NCBI GenBank assembly: GCA_037576215.1
Contig: JBANDB010000003.1
Span: 7,502,001 to 7,566,000, forward strand
DNA length: 64,000 nt
From: Armillaria gallica
Lineage: Eukaryota; Basidiomycota; Agaricomycetes; Agaricales; Physalacriaceae
Reading direction: 5' to 3'
The position numbers and the translations under genes are program-made. The notes below the pieces were generated by a model that saw nothing but the letters and a program-made list of their open reading frames with translations, searched no databases and was not told the origin of the DNA. Positions 1-11,671 of the stretch are shown here, in pieces. The first letter of the stretch is position 1; each line of letters begins with the position of its first letter.

Positions 1-1120
1 AATATTTGAACCTATCTCTGCTTTCTGTTGTCCTTTTTATCTTCAAATCGGTTCGTAGGATGTCGTAAAAAAGTACGTTGAGTTCCGCCTTTCTGTTGTC
101 TACTTATCTCTGTATAATTCAGCTTGGGGGCAGAGAGAGGGCACCATGAATTGATTGAAGCAAACAGCACTGGGCGAAGATCGTGGAAGTGGTGCAGGTG
201 TGTTCGCTTACCGTTGCTGTATGCATGGCGCTCATATCGTCAATAGGCTTGCGGGCACCGGCTCGACAATGGCGACGACGACGAGCGGGCCACACCCTTA
301 CAGTACGAGAACGTGCACTTTGCGAAATACCTCGCCTATCATGCGGTAGACCGTAGTGGTGTTGATCGATAACAGGACCGATTTGTTCAACGAAAACCCG
401 AAGACTGTCAGGAGCTGCAGAGCTAATTCTTCGCGGCTCTCCTGCAAAATCTACTCCAACCCTGCTCACCTCCTCGCTCTTCATTGGCATAAACCGTGTG
501 GGCAATATGTCTCGTGGCCTCAAGCGACACTTCAGACGGAACACTTTGTGCGAAAGAATGAAGGTGTCATGACACGGAATTTTCTGGTACGACCTACGCC
601 TCCTTGTATCCTTTATTACCCTCATCACCAGTGCTCGTGGCATTTTAGGCGATGGAAGATATAGCTACCACCAGCAGATTGCCATCGGCGCCATGACTAC
701 GAGATAAACCTCAGATCGGACTCATCTACTTTCATCAGCGGACCACGGCCCAATCCTCATCTGTTTACAACCAGATTCGCCTACGTATCCACGTTCATAC
801 TTCTCCGGGGCTGCGACTCGCAAGAAGTCTCTGTGTTATGTATGTCGCTGGTCTTTCCGGTACATTCCATAATCGATTATCTCCAACATACCTAATCGTG
901 CGTGCGTTCCTGGCCGATACAAATTCACTAACGTTGACCATCTTTGTAGGATATACCACCGCCAGGGGCGGTCAAGACTTTTGCATAACACCATACTCTT
1001 AGCCAGGACTCTGGGAATCAAATCTGTGTGAGATGCATTCGTGGTATGTCCCGTGCTTGATCGTCTCATGCACCCTCAAAATAACGTTTGCTCGGTACAT
1101 TTAGAAGGTTGCATGTGTGA
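1..1120. other. Intergenic, no supported gene
   Basis: Several overlapping open frames exist on both strands but none shows a recognisable motif, convincing splice pattern or codon bias. The longest, on the minus strand at 119-643, has an Arg-rich stretch that faintly recalls the DNA-binding region of Tc1-type transposases, but no catalytic residues can be pointed to. I would not annotate a gene. Confidence 0.5.
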
Positions 1121-1122
1121 TA

Positions 1123-1898
1123 CAGTTGTGGACAAGCAAAGGCCACCAAAAATCCGACCCATTTTTAGAAGGACCCTGGTTAGGTAAACAGCGGGTTTTT
1201 TTGCACGAAAGTGTAGATATGGCCATAATAAAGATATTTGACGAGCCGATTTCCCGTAGCGTGAGTTTTGACCAAAAAATTTCCTAAAAATTTGGCGTAC
1301 CCCCTAAAAGTCGTGGGAAAAACTTCGGAGATAGCGCAATCGACTCCTTTTCAAAATCTGCATCTGATACCGCCGAAATCTTAGAATTTTATCGAGCCGT
1401 TCGTCTACAGACTGGTCGTCATGGGACGCAGGGGCCGTCCTTAAAAGCACGTGAATTACAATATCTGGGCTCCGAATTCATGCTGCCCGGTGCTGAGTTA
1501 CTCTGTTACAATTGAAGAGTCAAATGTCGCTTTATGGAGGATGTTCGCGGAGTCAATAGGCTCTTCGGTTGAATTAGTTTATAAGCGCTTCCAGGAGAAA
1601 TTTCACAGCGGTTGGGGAAAAAATCAGCTTCGCCTGCGTTTCAGCCGAGAATGATGCAAACTGAGACTGTGTTGACGGGCTAGATGACGTGACCCATACT
1701 GGAAAGGCCAAAAGAGGTACACACAATTCGATTTTTTGGGTCCAAAATTTTGGCGCCGCAAAAATGTCGTGGGAAAAACTTCGGAGTGTGTTTTTTGGAC
1801 GTTTTCGGCCTCTGGCATTCCGAATCTGAACTTAGATTTTGTCTAGAAAATCTAGTTTAGTCGGAAATAAATTGGTTGCCTTTGCTTGTCCACAACTG
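1123..1898. mobile_element. TIR transposon relic or MITE with TA target duplication (Tc1/mariner-like)
   Basis: The ends are inverted repeats: the left end reads CAGTTGTGGACAAGCAAAGG and the right end is its reverse complement, with similarity continuing about 10 nt further inward. Both ends are flanked by TA (1,121-1,122 and 1,899-1,900), the target duplication of the Tc1/mariner superfamily, and CAGTTGTGGACA-type ends are common in fungal members. At 776 bp with no transposase motif it is most likely non-autonomous. Two internal direct copies of GTCGTGGGAAAAACTTCGGA lie near 1,309 and 1,768. Confidence 0.8.
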
Positions 1899-1900
1899 TA

Positions 1901-2713
1901 CATCAATTCTCTTTTACGTATAATGGGGACACATGAGTTACCGGAATGCGCGCGCTTGGTTCGAAGCTCAGTGTAAGCGTCGAGCTTCTGCCTTATATAT
2001 TCCCTTGCATACAACCATGATGGAGTAGTGGTTCCTCCGCCAATGTTCAATGTGATGATTCCGATATTGATGAATTCAATGCTGTATTAATACGCTCTGG
2101 TGGTGCAATCGTTGGTAAACCCGCCGCCTATCGTCTGTACCCTGGGTTCGACTCCTTGCCAGAGAGCTCCCCTTTAGGAGATATGGTATATTTTTGATTC
2201 TCCCTCAAATGGTGTTCCATACGAGGCAGAGCATCCTTTCCCAGCTTATAAGCCCTCGCTACAAGATTAGAAAAAGGTAAGTTTGTGTCTATGAACTGAT
2301 TGTAATTTTACGAAAAGAGCAAGACCTTTCTACAAGCCGAACGACGATACCAAAGAGTTGCCGAGGAAGTGAGCATCGTACGTTCAGTCTGTCTGAGAGT
2401 GAATTCCGATCTCTTGCTATGACTAAATTTAAACCTATGAATACATTCTCCATGTTTGGCCTTCCTCATCGTACCACTGATCAGAAATAGTCAGCTTGCG
2501 AGGCAGCTTATCTGTGTAACTAGGATAGAATTATATTAAGTGTAAGTAGGTCTAATAGCACAAATTGAGAGAAGTACGTGAAGTACTTGCTCGCTGTGAA
2601 GAAAAGACTACATCATGTAAGTAAAGAAGTAGGATAGCAAAGGGTAAGGGAGCGTGAATTATTTCCAGTAGATAGATATGATATATATGGGAAGCTCAGA
2701 CACATAATGGGAT
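1901..2713. other. Intergenic, no supported gene apart from a tRNA-like sequence
   Basis: No open frame with convincing coding character was found. A tRNA-like sequence at 2,094-2,170 is listed separately. The rest is AT-rich with short purine-rich runs. Confidence 0.5.
2094..2170 (+). other. tRNA-like sequence (degenerate tRNA or SINE head)
   Basis: An exact B-box match GGTTCGACTCC lies about 45 nt after an A-box-like TGGTGCAATCGTTGG. CTCTGGT pairs over 7 bp with GCCAGAG as an acceptor stem would. I cannot form a convincing anticodon stem and the T-stem has a mismatch, so a functional tRNA is unlikely. A tRNA-derived repeat or decayed tRNA fits better. Confidence 0.35.
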
Positions 2714-3111
2714 CTAAGTCTCCTGGCATTGTCGACCTTTACGCCCGCCGTCCTCCTGCACTGGTGTTGGTCTGCCCTCCGCCATTGCTTCCACCATTGG
2801 GCTGCTTAATCGGTCCACCTCCAGGTTTCCCAGCGGCTGCACTAGTGTTAGTCTGGGGTCCACGAGGGGCATATCTATGAAATATTCGATGAGATATCTC
2901 GCCAGTGCAGAACTCACGTACCCTTGTCCTGACATCGACAGACTGACCAACATTCAGTACGAGAGAACGAATAATCAGTCAAACGGCGAACCTGGATGAA
3001 CCTCCGCTGTGAAAGAGACCGTGAGCACCGATAGGGAGATAGTAAATAGGATGGTACATACCGTACAGATGTAGAGATGGCTCGGAGGTGTTGGAAAATG
3101 CTGAATTGCAT
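2714..3111 (-). CDS. Possible short spliced gene, unknown function (copy 1)
   Basis: On the minus strand a TATAAAAGG box (3,188-3,196) precedes an ATG in good context (CAAACATG, 3,111) by about 80 nt. A GTATGT...CACAG intron and a second GTACGTGAG...CATAG intron follow. The second copy at 57.9-58.3 kb keeps the TATA box, the ATG and both splice-site pairs. The reading frame is uncertain: joining exon 1 to exon 2 directly gives only about 25 codons, while other frames give longer products, one with a Gly/Asn/Thr-rich tail. No CaaX end, clear signal peptide or known domain is visible. It could be a small peptide gene or a spliced non-coding RNA. Confidence 0.35.
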
Positions 3112-4640
3112 GTTTGCAGTGCCTTCTGTGGGTGGATTTGAATAGAGGAGTAGTAGTGTAGTGAAGAAATACGCATCTCATACGCTGCCTTTTATACCAT
3201 AGCATATATTGATGCATATTCCATCATTGGCATACTACAAGTCGGTTGTCATCGCACCGACGTTTCAGTATACGTCTGCATTCTCGGAGATCAAGGAGCA
3301 GCGCATTGTAAATCGCTGGTACATGTAGCATGTATCGTCGTTGACGGCACAGAAATCAAAAGTTAAGCTGCCGATCCACCATTTAGCGTATCATGACGGT
3401 GGGTTATCTGCAGCAGAGTACAGAGGTAGCCGGTACACAGGAAACATTGATACAGGGATACTGGTATGCAAGCCCCCGTGATGATGAACAGAGCGGGATC
3501 GCCGGTATGGTTTACCATGGTGACGTCAGAACATCATTTTTGGCCATGTCTATTTCCTCGGCTGCGGCGGCTAGTTGGTTGGATGGAGGATATTCCTCAG
3601 GAGTGTTGACACATCAGAGAAGTCCGGTCGAGGAGCTAAAGAGAACGATTGGCTATCTACGGAGTGATCGTATAATGCTGCTAAGATAGACATATTAGCC
3701 TCTATGCATGATTTCCATTTAGATCGCCGTACTGAGTGCCTGGTGCGAACGACGCGTCTTTGGCTCAATTCTTCAGCGCTCAGCAGTCGATGCCTGAGGT
3801 TCGTATCGGCGGCAGCATTCGTCCTTTCAGCAGGAATGGTTGAAAATGACGGGGCCTTGATTGCCCTCGTAGCAAAACACGCTATCATAACCGAGGATCA
3901 CACGGCATTGACATCAACAAAACCTTCGGTATTACACATTGAATGTATAGGCGTAGCCGATACTCGTACAAGAAATGGTTTGGGCCTGGCCGCCGTACAT
4001 TAGTGTTCGTTTTGAGCCTATCAAGCTCATTAGAATCGCACGTACACACACGAAAAACGTAAACGCGATACTGACCATTGTTGAAGACACCCAGCACATA
4101 CTTCAAGCTTCAGCTTCATCGATTCACCTCCGAAACGCAAACTCAAGCTATTCGCACAGGGGTCTCCTCTCCAAAAAGCACATCTAGGCGACCGTATGTC
4201 CCTGTATCATCAGCACCTCGTTACCCTCATATGCAACCTACATAGGTATCAAGGTCCGCAAAGTGGAAAAAACCGAGAGTAGACTCACTAGCCCAAGTGC
4301 AATGAGCTCCTCGCGAAAGTGTCGTTCTTCTTCGTATCAATCAGCTCCCTGGAGGAGCTCCCATCCAGGTGTGTTTGGCTCGTCCGGCTCTCCAGCTGTG
4401 AGATATCGATGGCGGTGGGTTTATGGACTGCGCGAACCTGGGCGATATTTAGAAGGGAAGAACGCGGCTGCTTGGAGCGGGTGTTTCCCGGCACGGCGGC
4501 TTTAAGTCGAAGGGTAGGACGATTAGCTAGAAGCCCCGTCACAACGGTTCCACATTCCACGGTCATGCAAGCGATGCATCTCCGCATGTTATCCCGGCAG
4601 TATACCGGTAGTTTATCGCCGTGCTGCTGGCGGTATCCGG
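2850..4640. repeat. Segmental duplication, copy 1 (partner 57,980-59,725)
   Basis: By eye the two blocks align co-linearly in the same orientation through scattered substitutions and small indels. They share the short spliced gene, its TATA region and the downstream stretch around GATATCGATGGCGGTGGG. Similarity fades past about 4,640 and 59,725. Open frames within the block are not conserved as frames between the copies, so no protein-coding gene is proposed for its right half. Confidence 0.85.
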
Positions 4641-5280
4641 GACGTTTGTCACCTACAGTAGTGTTATCAACGCCCAAACCTTCGCCTGGATGTTGGCATC
4701 CCATTTCCGCCAGCTATTTTTCTCCATAAGCTGGGTGGAGGGTTTCCAGGCAGTTTCATAAAGCGATCGTTGTTCGACAATACGACCACCAGAAGGTCTC
4801 TTCACCTTCCAGGGTGATTGACGATGATGCCGAGCTTCGTATAAGTATCCGAAGATTCTCTTTACAGCTGCTAAGGAAATACTATAGAGGAGAGAGCTGC
4901 CCCCCTTCTGTTCAAAAGACTGAACAAAGACGGCTTTATGAGGATGGCCAAATCGAGCAGGCTGGAGACAGCACATACGATATACCGAGCTCTCATCCAG
5001 CCCACAGGCAAGAACGTCTCCCCATCGAATGCTGAGCTATGTGCCGTCGATGTAAAACAAAACGGTGGTGGCTTCATTCTACCCAATTTTCTCTATGCCG
5101 TGGTAGGATTGCTAAAACCGAACGGAGGGATACCGCCTTTGAAGTGTCTACAGCGCTCAGATGTGTGGATGGGGTTTGCCGAATTCATCAGGTCGCATAT
5201 ATGCAAGAAAAAAATTCCTAACGATCTTTCTCTGCGCACTGAAAAGCCAAAGCGCCTGAAAGAGGATTTTCATTGTTGAA
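4641..5280. other. Intergenic, no supported gene
   Basis: Overlapping short open frames on both strands; no motif or splice structure stands out. Confidence 0.4.
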
Positions 5281-5289
5281 CAGGAAGGG

Positions 5290-5830
5290 CGAGCTGAAAA
5301 TGGTGCAGCGCCCTGTCGGCTAGACAGTTTATGGTTTCTCTAGGAGTTATGTACAACTCGGAGAGAAAATCATGCGATATCTGTGCGTCACCATTTCCTA
5401 GGCGAGCGGGAAATGGTGCCACATTCATTGCCGCTTTCGAGTGGGATTGAAAATGGAAAAGCGTTGTCGAACTGCGGCAATCAATAACTGAACAGTAAGA
5501 AAAAATGAGAGACAGTAAAGGTCAAGTCACGCACCAGCTCTCTCGTGTCTCACAGATCTGTCCGCTACGAGATCTTTTTCCAGGTGATAGAAATCCATGA
5601 TTTGAATTCAGGCAAGGCTTCCAAGTCCGGGGAGAATTATTTCCACTGTTTTTCGTCTCGAAGATGGCTGGGCAAGCGCTGACCCGCGAACAATAAGTGT
5701 CCAACATCGGCAATGTCGTGGACGAAGCTTCGGGAAAGCGTGCACCGAGAAAAAGCTTGAAACGGCAGTCACACGTAACACGTGATCATATCTCTTCCAA
5801 GTTCGAACTTCACGAATCGTCATTCAGACT
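5290..5830. repeat. Promoter-type block repeated near 63.44-63.80 kb
   Basis: Shares with 63,440-63,800 the run CCTAGGC...GGGAAATGGTGC, followed by a divergent stretch and then CACGTGAT. The tail (about 5,760-5,790) also matches sequence upstream of the intact Cys-rich gene at 61.4 kb: a GCARTCACA run followed by the palindrome CACGTG (5,779-5,784). It therefore looks like a duplicated upstream region now separated from a relic gene start at 6.6 kb. Confidence 0.55.
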
Positions 5831-6231
5831 AGCGTTCGTCGGTCGACGCCTATGATACCTTGCTTAAACAGTCTACATCAATGTCACCCAAATGTGGATT
5901 GAAGAAGTCATTTTCAAGGGAAAAACTAATTTACATTAGTTCTCAATCGTCGCACGCCATTCAAATGTGGACTTTTTTGCTGACTTCTCCTCCCTCACCT
6001 TCAGTCTTGCGCTTGGTGGATCGTCCACTTCCTGGTCCGCTTTCACTCCCTTCGTGTTTCAACCATGTGCGGTCGGATTGCCTTCATCACCAGTGCTGCC
6101 GCTCGCAATCTTCATTTCTTTCATAACTATGTTAATTTGTTCAGCTGGAACATAAGGAAACTTACTAATCTTGATAGTCGGGACAACCTGTTCCGTCTTG
6201 GATGCCATCCCTTCTTGATCAGCCATACATC

Positions 6232-6395
6232 CGTTGACATTGTTACCTGACATTGCATTATGAGTGTACATTCAACTTGGAAATCGTTACACTGACCATT
6301 CAAGTTTTCTCTCGCACATGGGCTGCTGTCCGACCCTCCCGCACCATGGTTGACATTGTTACCTGACATCCTGTCATGGGCATACATTCAACGCA
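6232..6395. repeat. Direct duplication, ~118-bp spacing
   Basis: TTGACATTGTTACCTGACAT occurs at about 6,234 and again at about 6,352, each followed within 20 nt by a YATACATTCAAC-like stretch. This is a local tandem duplication. No gene is recognised here. Confidence 0.6.
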
Positions 6396-6548
6396 AGTGA
6401 ACCTAACACTGTTTTGAAGCGACACAACGCAGAGAGTGGCAAAAATAGGGGGCGTTTGGAGGGTTATGCTCACATTACATCACATCATGTGACAATTTAC
6501 GCTTGGTAATCACGGATTTTAGACCCACAGAGACCTTGACAAGCAAGG

Positions 6549-6665
6549 TAATGCGTCGGCGATCACCGTTAGTGACCTGATTTCCCATCTCTGCTCTCAC
6601 CATCTTGGCCGTCCTCGTCTGCCAAGTCTGTGACCTTCGCCGAGTTCTATGACACTTCCAGCCGG
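6549..6665 (+). pseudogene. Truncated relic of the Cys-rich gene (intact copy at 61,426)
   Basis: CTCGTCTGCCAAGTCTGTGA is identical to the start of the intact gene's coding region, and upstream sequence including GCGTCGGCG...CCGTTAGT also matches its leader. The start codon is lost (TTGGCC in place of ATGGCC) and similarity ends after roughly 25 codons. About 0.8 kb of unrelated sequence separates it from the CACGTG-bearing upstream block. Confidence 0.7.
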
Positions 6666-7343
6666 GGCGCTGCGGGTCAAAAATCATGTTGCGATGCCAC
6701 CTTACCGGCGATGCCACGACATACCAGGATCCCTGTATACTGGCCGCCTCCGTGCTATGACCTGCTCTTATGTGGCATCAAGGCAGCCTCACCTAGTATC
6801 AACGGCTATACGTGCTACACGTGCTAGTAATTTATAGTTACATTCTTCTTTGATTTGCGATAATCCTGCTACTTATCATACGCACCGAACATTAGACGTT
6901 TAGTCACGATTTCGAGTCTATAACGTCGGCCCTTTGTCGTTGCACTCTTCTCAGTGAATGTCACAAGGTGAGTACATAATCTACTTACACTTGTAACGAT
7001 AACTGAGCAATGCGGTAGAATTACGAAGTCGATTGATGCCGGCTATGTGTTGTAGGGATATCGATACGAGCTGAGGACATCGAGCGACAGTGGGTATAAT
7101 TTGCCTATGTCCTAGAGCTGAAAGTCAACCGCATATCTAGCAGATCTCATGCGTGTACGAGAGTAGGATGGGAGCGACGACGAAGGTGATGGAAGGTGCG
7201 TCATTTTAGACCACTGCAACAAAATCAGCACTCATTTATACCGCTAGACCCGTAACAGAAAGCGATTTCCTGGACGCCTCATCACCCATCGTCCAACCGC
7301 ATTTCCCAAACGCGTCGCTCTCTTCTGGTCACCACCAGTGCGA

Positions 7344-8950
7344 CGATGAACAACCGGATGCTGGGATAAGTCGATAGGGAAGTATTGCTTGAACAGTAAA
7401 TGACGGGATCCATCTACGCTCTAAATCTTTGTCGAGTACGACGGTCTTGCGCAGCTCACCATCAACTACCCCTTCTTCTCGTCTGATACCCTCTATCCTG
7501 CCTCACCTCTCTCTCATGTCTCCCTGCCCCTGTTGGCACGGCTCATTGTCAGGCTGGTTTTTAAAGAGCGATGAGGTGAAAGTTTCTCACTATTTCACCT
7601 TTTATCGATAACCTTACGAGCTTCAGTAGACACTCCGGTTTCGCAGAAAGATCATGGGTTGAATGTGAAGGGAACGAACCATGCTCCCGAGGCTAGATCT
7701 CACAGTGGGGATCGAGCTCTACCGTCACCTCGTTCTGAAATGGACTAACCATAAATACAGGGATATCTCGCCGTCCTCAATAAGGAGGTTCAAAGACGGA
7801 CTCAAGTAGACCAACCTATCAGCCTGCAAGACGCATTGACGCCTCTCTCGTTCCTTCATCATTGAATGTCGCGCCACATTCTCATCCAAAGATATTCCCG
7901 CCACAATGGTCGACGTGACCCTTCGTTCTAAGCAGCTGCTGGCCGGGGGATACTTCTGGCGTACGTGAACATGTTTTACGTGAAATATTGGTGCTCACCT
8001 GGTTTCAGTCATGAGCGGCAGCCTTCAACCCGGCCTAGGGAAGGCACTTTTCATTCGTCTGCATTTGGGCATGGGTGTACAAAACAGCAGTTAAAAAAAG
8101 ATACTATCATACTCGGAGTTCAGTCTGTTGACGTTTCACTAGAGGCTATGGACCCTCACTTCATGATCTTGGTCTTTATCGTCAATCTAAGGGATACGGA
8201 TATCCTTCGGACAGGTAGCTACGTCATTATTTTCTTTTGATTACATATCCCTTGCGGCAAGCTTCGTATCCTTTGATTTTTACCTTGATGTCGCGCCTTT
8301 GACTCTACGTACTCTGGCTAACATACGCCGATCGTGCTCTGTTCTTGGGTTGAAGACCCTCCTTAAGGTCGATCTCTTACAGTCAACTTTCGTCTCTGTG
8401 TGACTAGTCGTCATTTGCCCTAATCTGTTAAATTTGCAGTACTCATTGAATGAGCACCGTATACCCGCAATGCCATACATCGCTGGCCTTCGCGTCTTCA
8501 ATAACGTACAGACATATTCTAAGCACGGCGACACTTTCAAGTACCTACCGGAGAAGGTTGATCTATGCCATCCCGTTTCCAGTCGCGCGAAATCTCACTA
8601 TTTCTGGTGAACTTCTATGGACCCGGGAGCAAATGAGCACCTCATTGTTGCACCCGATGGCGCGATGGGCTGCTAGCCTGCTACGGAATACACACTGATG
8701 TCATTGTTTTTGAAATGATACCGGAATGTTGCGACGGGCGGAAATGAATGAACCCTAGTGAGTCCTTTGCTTGATTCACGCGGATGTTCTTCAGTGCTGA
8801 CAATCGTGTACAAACAGCCATTTGGAATCAATTCTATGAGCAGGAGACCTAAACCCGGCGAAGTGAAGGCTAAGCCCACGGAGTCTTCTTCCATCCTTGC
8901 AGAAAAGGCCCACACACGTTGAATGAGATACGAACCCTCATGCATCTCCG
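7344..8950 (+). CDS. Candidate multi-exon gene or pseudogene, unknown family
   Basis: An ATG at 7,344 (ACGATGAACAACCGGATGCTG) is repeated exactly at the right edge of the window, suggesting a conserved start. Downstream are several stretches with coding character split by possible short introns: a frame with YPFFSSDTLYPASPLSH (near 7,470), LDLTVGIELYRHLVLKWTN (near 7,690), GYLAVLNKEVQRRTQ (near 7,763), ATMVDVTLRSKQLLAGGYFW (near 7,903), GDTFKYLPEKVDLCHPV (near 8,530) and LIVAPDGAMGC (near 8,643). At least one frameshift and several in-frame stops occur after 8,600, so the 3' part may be broken or I have missed introns. I do not recognise the family. It lies directly upstream of, and on the same strand as, the P450 gene. 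Confidence 0.35.
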
Positions 8951-9292
8951 TGTTATTACCTTGGCGTATGTTTCGTTATCTTGCAGGACCGTTTCGTAGA
9001 GTTTCTCTAGTACAGCCGATCAAATTACACATCCATCAAGTATCTTCAAAGTTCACGTGAGTTCACTGGGTACAATGTACTGAAAAGGAATACTGAAGGG
9101 AACAACCTGTGGCTGATTCAAGCGTCCTGACACAGGCATCGCTCCTCGACGGATGCGTTTTCTAGGGGCTCTTACACCAGATGAGATACTTCGCCAAATT
9201 TGAGAACTTTAGAATACCCCCAAACGGGTCCAATTATTTGAGGCCGCTTTTAATGGCGTCCTCTCAATCACCCTCTGCCCAAGTCCTGCGAT

Positions 9293-11671
9293 ATGCTGCC
9301 TGCTCTCTATTACTTTATTATCCCTGCGATTACCTATCTGCTCGTTGCTGTCCCTCTGCGCCTCTGGAAGCGCAGATATGCGATTCGAAAGATTCGCGGA
9401 CCGCCGTGTCCTTCATTCTTATTAGGTTTGCTCAGAGTGACTCAGCTGTCTAAGCTTTACTCTAAATAATAGCTATCAGGTCATGAATACCTCCTTCGTA
9501 GTCGTCAGCATATGGGCGATTTGGAGATGGAATGGTATCAGCAGTACGGCGCCGTATATCGCACGGTAGGGTGCTTCGGGGTCAGAACTTTTGTCTATCT
9601 TTGTGCGATGGCTCTGACTTCTATGACAGCAAGACATTTTGTTCGTCGCTGACCCAAAGGCGTTGTACTACATGTTTCATTCGTCTGGATACCAATTTAC
9701 AAAGACAAGAGAGATCCGTTTCCTCTTAGACGCAGTCGTGGGACAAGGCGTAGGTACTGTTGATGGTATGCGAACGGGCTCTGTGTTGCCAATGTTCTTT
9801 GTTTGATTGAAGCTCTAGGTAGCGTCCACCAACGACAACGGAAAATTCTCGGTCCTGCTTTTGCTACATCCCAGCTGCGACTCTTTCTGAAAGTCTTCCA
9901 GGCATCTGCCCTGAAGGTATGGAGGTACACCGGCTTCCACGACATTAGCTCATTTGAACGCTCTAGCTTATAGAGAAAACTAACGAGTATGTCGGGGAAG
10001 GAAAAGAGGTCAACGTCCTTCAATGGACAAGCAAACTCTCGCTAGACATCATAGGCATCAGTGAGGATTCATCTAGCACTCATTGATCTTCAAATCTATT
10101 TACAATCGAACCGCCAGCCTCTTTCAGATATAAATTCGATTCCATTAACGATGGACAAACGGAGCTGATGGCGGCGCTTGACGATGTCGGGTAGGTTTAA
10201 CCTGCTTCATTTGGGGTATGTCTTACCTACTCATTTTTAATAGCGGCTCAGCTAGGATGTGGCCGAAGAAATGGGAGCTTTTGTTCATCGCACTCTGGCG
10301 CATACTTCCCGAATGGGTTCTTTTCCTTCTCGAGCGGCTGCCTAGCAGAGCTGCTATGCGACTGAGGCGGTTTAAAGACGTTGCTACGAAAGTATCCCGG
10401 CTTATCTTCGAGAAACAACTGATCGAAGTAGCCAATGATCCCAATCCATCTGAGAAGGACATCGTCAATGTTCTCGGTATGCGGGACATGTTACACCAAT
10501 AACAGTCATTTCTCATCATGAACTAGCGATGTCTCATCTTGCCAATGACGCGAAGAAGAAGATGAGCGACGCAGAAATTGACTCCCAGCTAGCGTAGGCC
10601 TCTTCCACCGTCGTCTACTTCATTTAGCTGAGTAAGTGGGATAGTACATTCATCCTAGCAGGTCACGGCACAACTGCGGGCGCTATTGGCTGGCTTCTCT
10701 ATGAGCTGAGTCGTCATCCTGACATTCAAATGACGGTACGCGAGGAGATAGCCACAGCTAAATCAAACGCTCCTGGGGCACTTACTTGGGACGATTACGA
10801 TGCGATGGTTTGGCTCAACGCTGTTATTAAAGTGCGACATCGTTTTATAATATTTTGAGGTGTAATTGACGACGATTGGCCCAATCGCAGGAAGTTCACC
10901 GGTACCATCCTCATGTGCATACCCTCCTTCGTGAAGCGTCTCAGGACGACGTCCTACCGCTAGCTGAACCTATCATCACTTCGGATGGCCAATCATGTTC
11001 AGAAATCCCTATTTCTAAGGGTCAAGTTATCTCCGCCTCGTTGTACACCTATAATCGGCGAGTTCAGTCTGATTATATCCAGGGCAGCCTTGTGATTAGT
11101 TTTTACTAGGCTTCCATCGGTTTGGGGCGATGATGCTGCAGAATGGAATCCTCGCCGGTTCCTTGAAGATCGTGGGATGAAACAGGAATCTCTTGGGGCC
11201 TATGCGAATTTGTAAGATCGTGTCTCTGGCGCAAAAGTACTAGACCGCTAATTCCGTCCCTTGATAGGATGACCTTCGGTAAGAACAACATGACTTTCTT
11301 TGAGATTCTTCGTTGATTATCTCGCTACTTTAACAACAGGCGGTGGTATTCGTGGGTGTATTGGGTGAGTATTAATGCCTCAGAAGCGATGGATCAACCT
11401 TAACTTCAACTATCTCGTATCAATAGGTGGCGATTCGCGTGAGCATTGACGTACTAACTAATCGATTCGACCCTCACTACTTAACAGTGTCATGGAGATG
11501 CAATCAGTGGTCACAGAACTTCTCAGTAATTTTGAATTCAGCATTCCGAAGGGAGCACCTGAGTTGCAGCATGGTCCCGCAGATCATGCTCTGATCGCCA
11601 TCGTTCCGGGGAAGGCGGATGAAGGACCGCAGGTACCGCTGCTTGTTACCCCTCTCAATAAGCAGGTCTGA
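9293..11671 (+). CDS. Cytochrome P450 monooxygenase (15 exons, 537 aa, intact)
   Basis: Heme-thiolate monooxygenase, expected at the ER membrane. Exons: 9293-9425, 9480-9580, 9630-9765, 9819-9916, 9976-10060, 10118-10190, 10244-10476, 10527-10593, 10645-10831, 10891-11057, 11110-11211, 11268-11278, 11340-11364, 11427-11438, 11488-11671. Together they total 1,614 nt with no internal stop. The N-terminus is a hydrophobic anchor followed by IRKIRGPPCPSFLLG. Also visible: an HQRQRKILGPAF helix-C motif, I-helix ILAGHGTTAG, K-helix EVHR (ExxR), WNPRRFLED, and the heme loop FGGGIRGCIG, a perfect FxxGxRxCxG match with the Cys ligand, assembled from exons 12-13. All introns are GT-AG except one GC-AG (11,058-11,109). 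Exons 12 and 14 are micro-exons of 11 and 12 nt. Oddity: the I-helix acid before TT is Gly (HGTT rather than HDTT/HETT). Full length for a fungal P450; substrate cannot be inferred. Confidence 0.93.

Noticed and set aside
119..643. Tc1-type transposase
   Set aside because: Only a vague Arg-rich resemblance; no catalytic acids, no flanking inverted repeats found.
2094..2170. Functional tRNA gene
   Set aside because: B-box and acceptor pairing are good, but no anticodon stem-loop can be formed and the T-stem is mismatched.
2714..3217. Mating pheromone precursor
   Set aside because: Size and TATA-driven layout fit, but no frame ends in a CaaX farnesylation motif.
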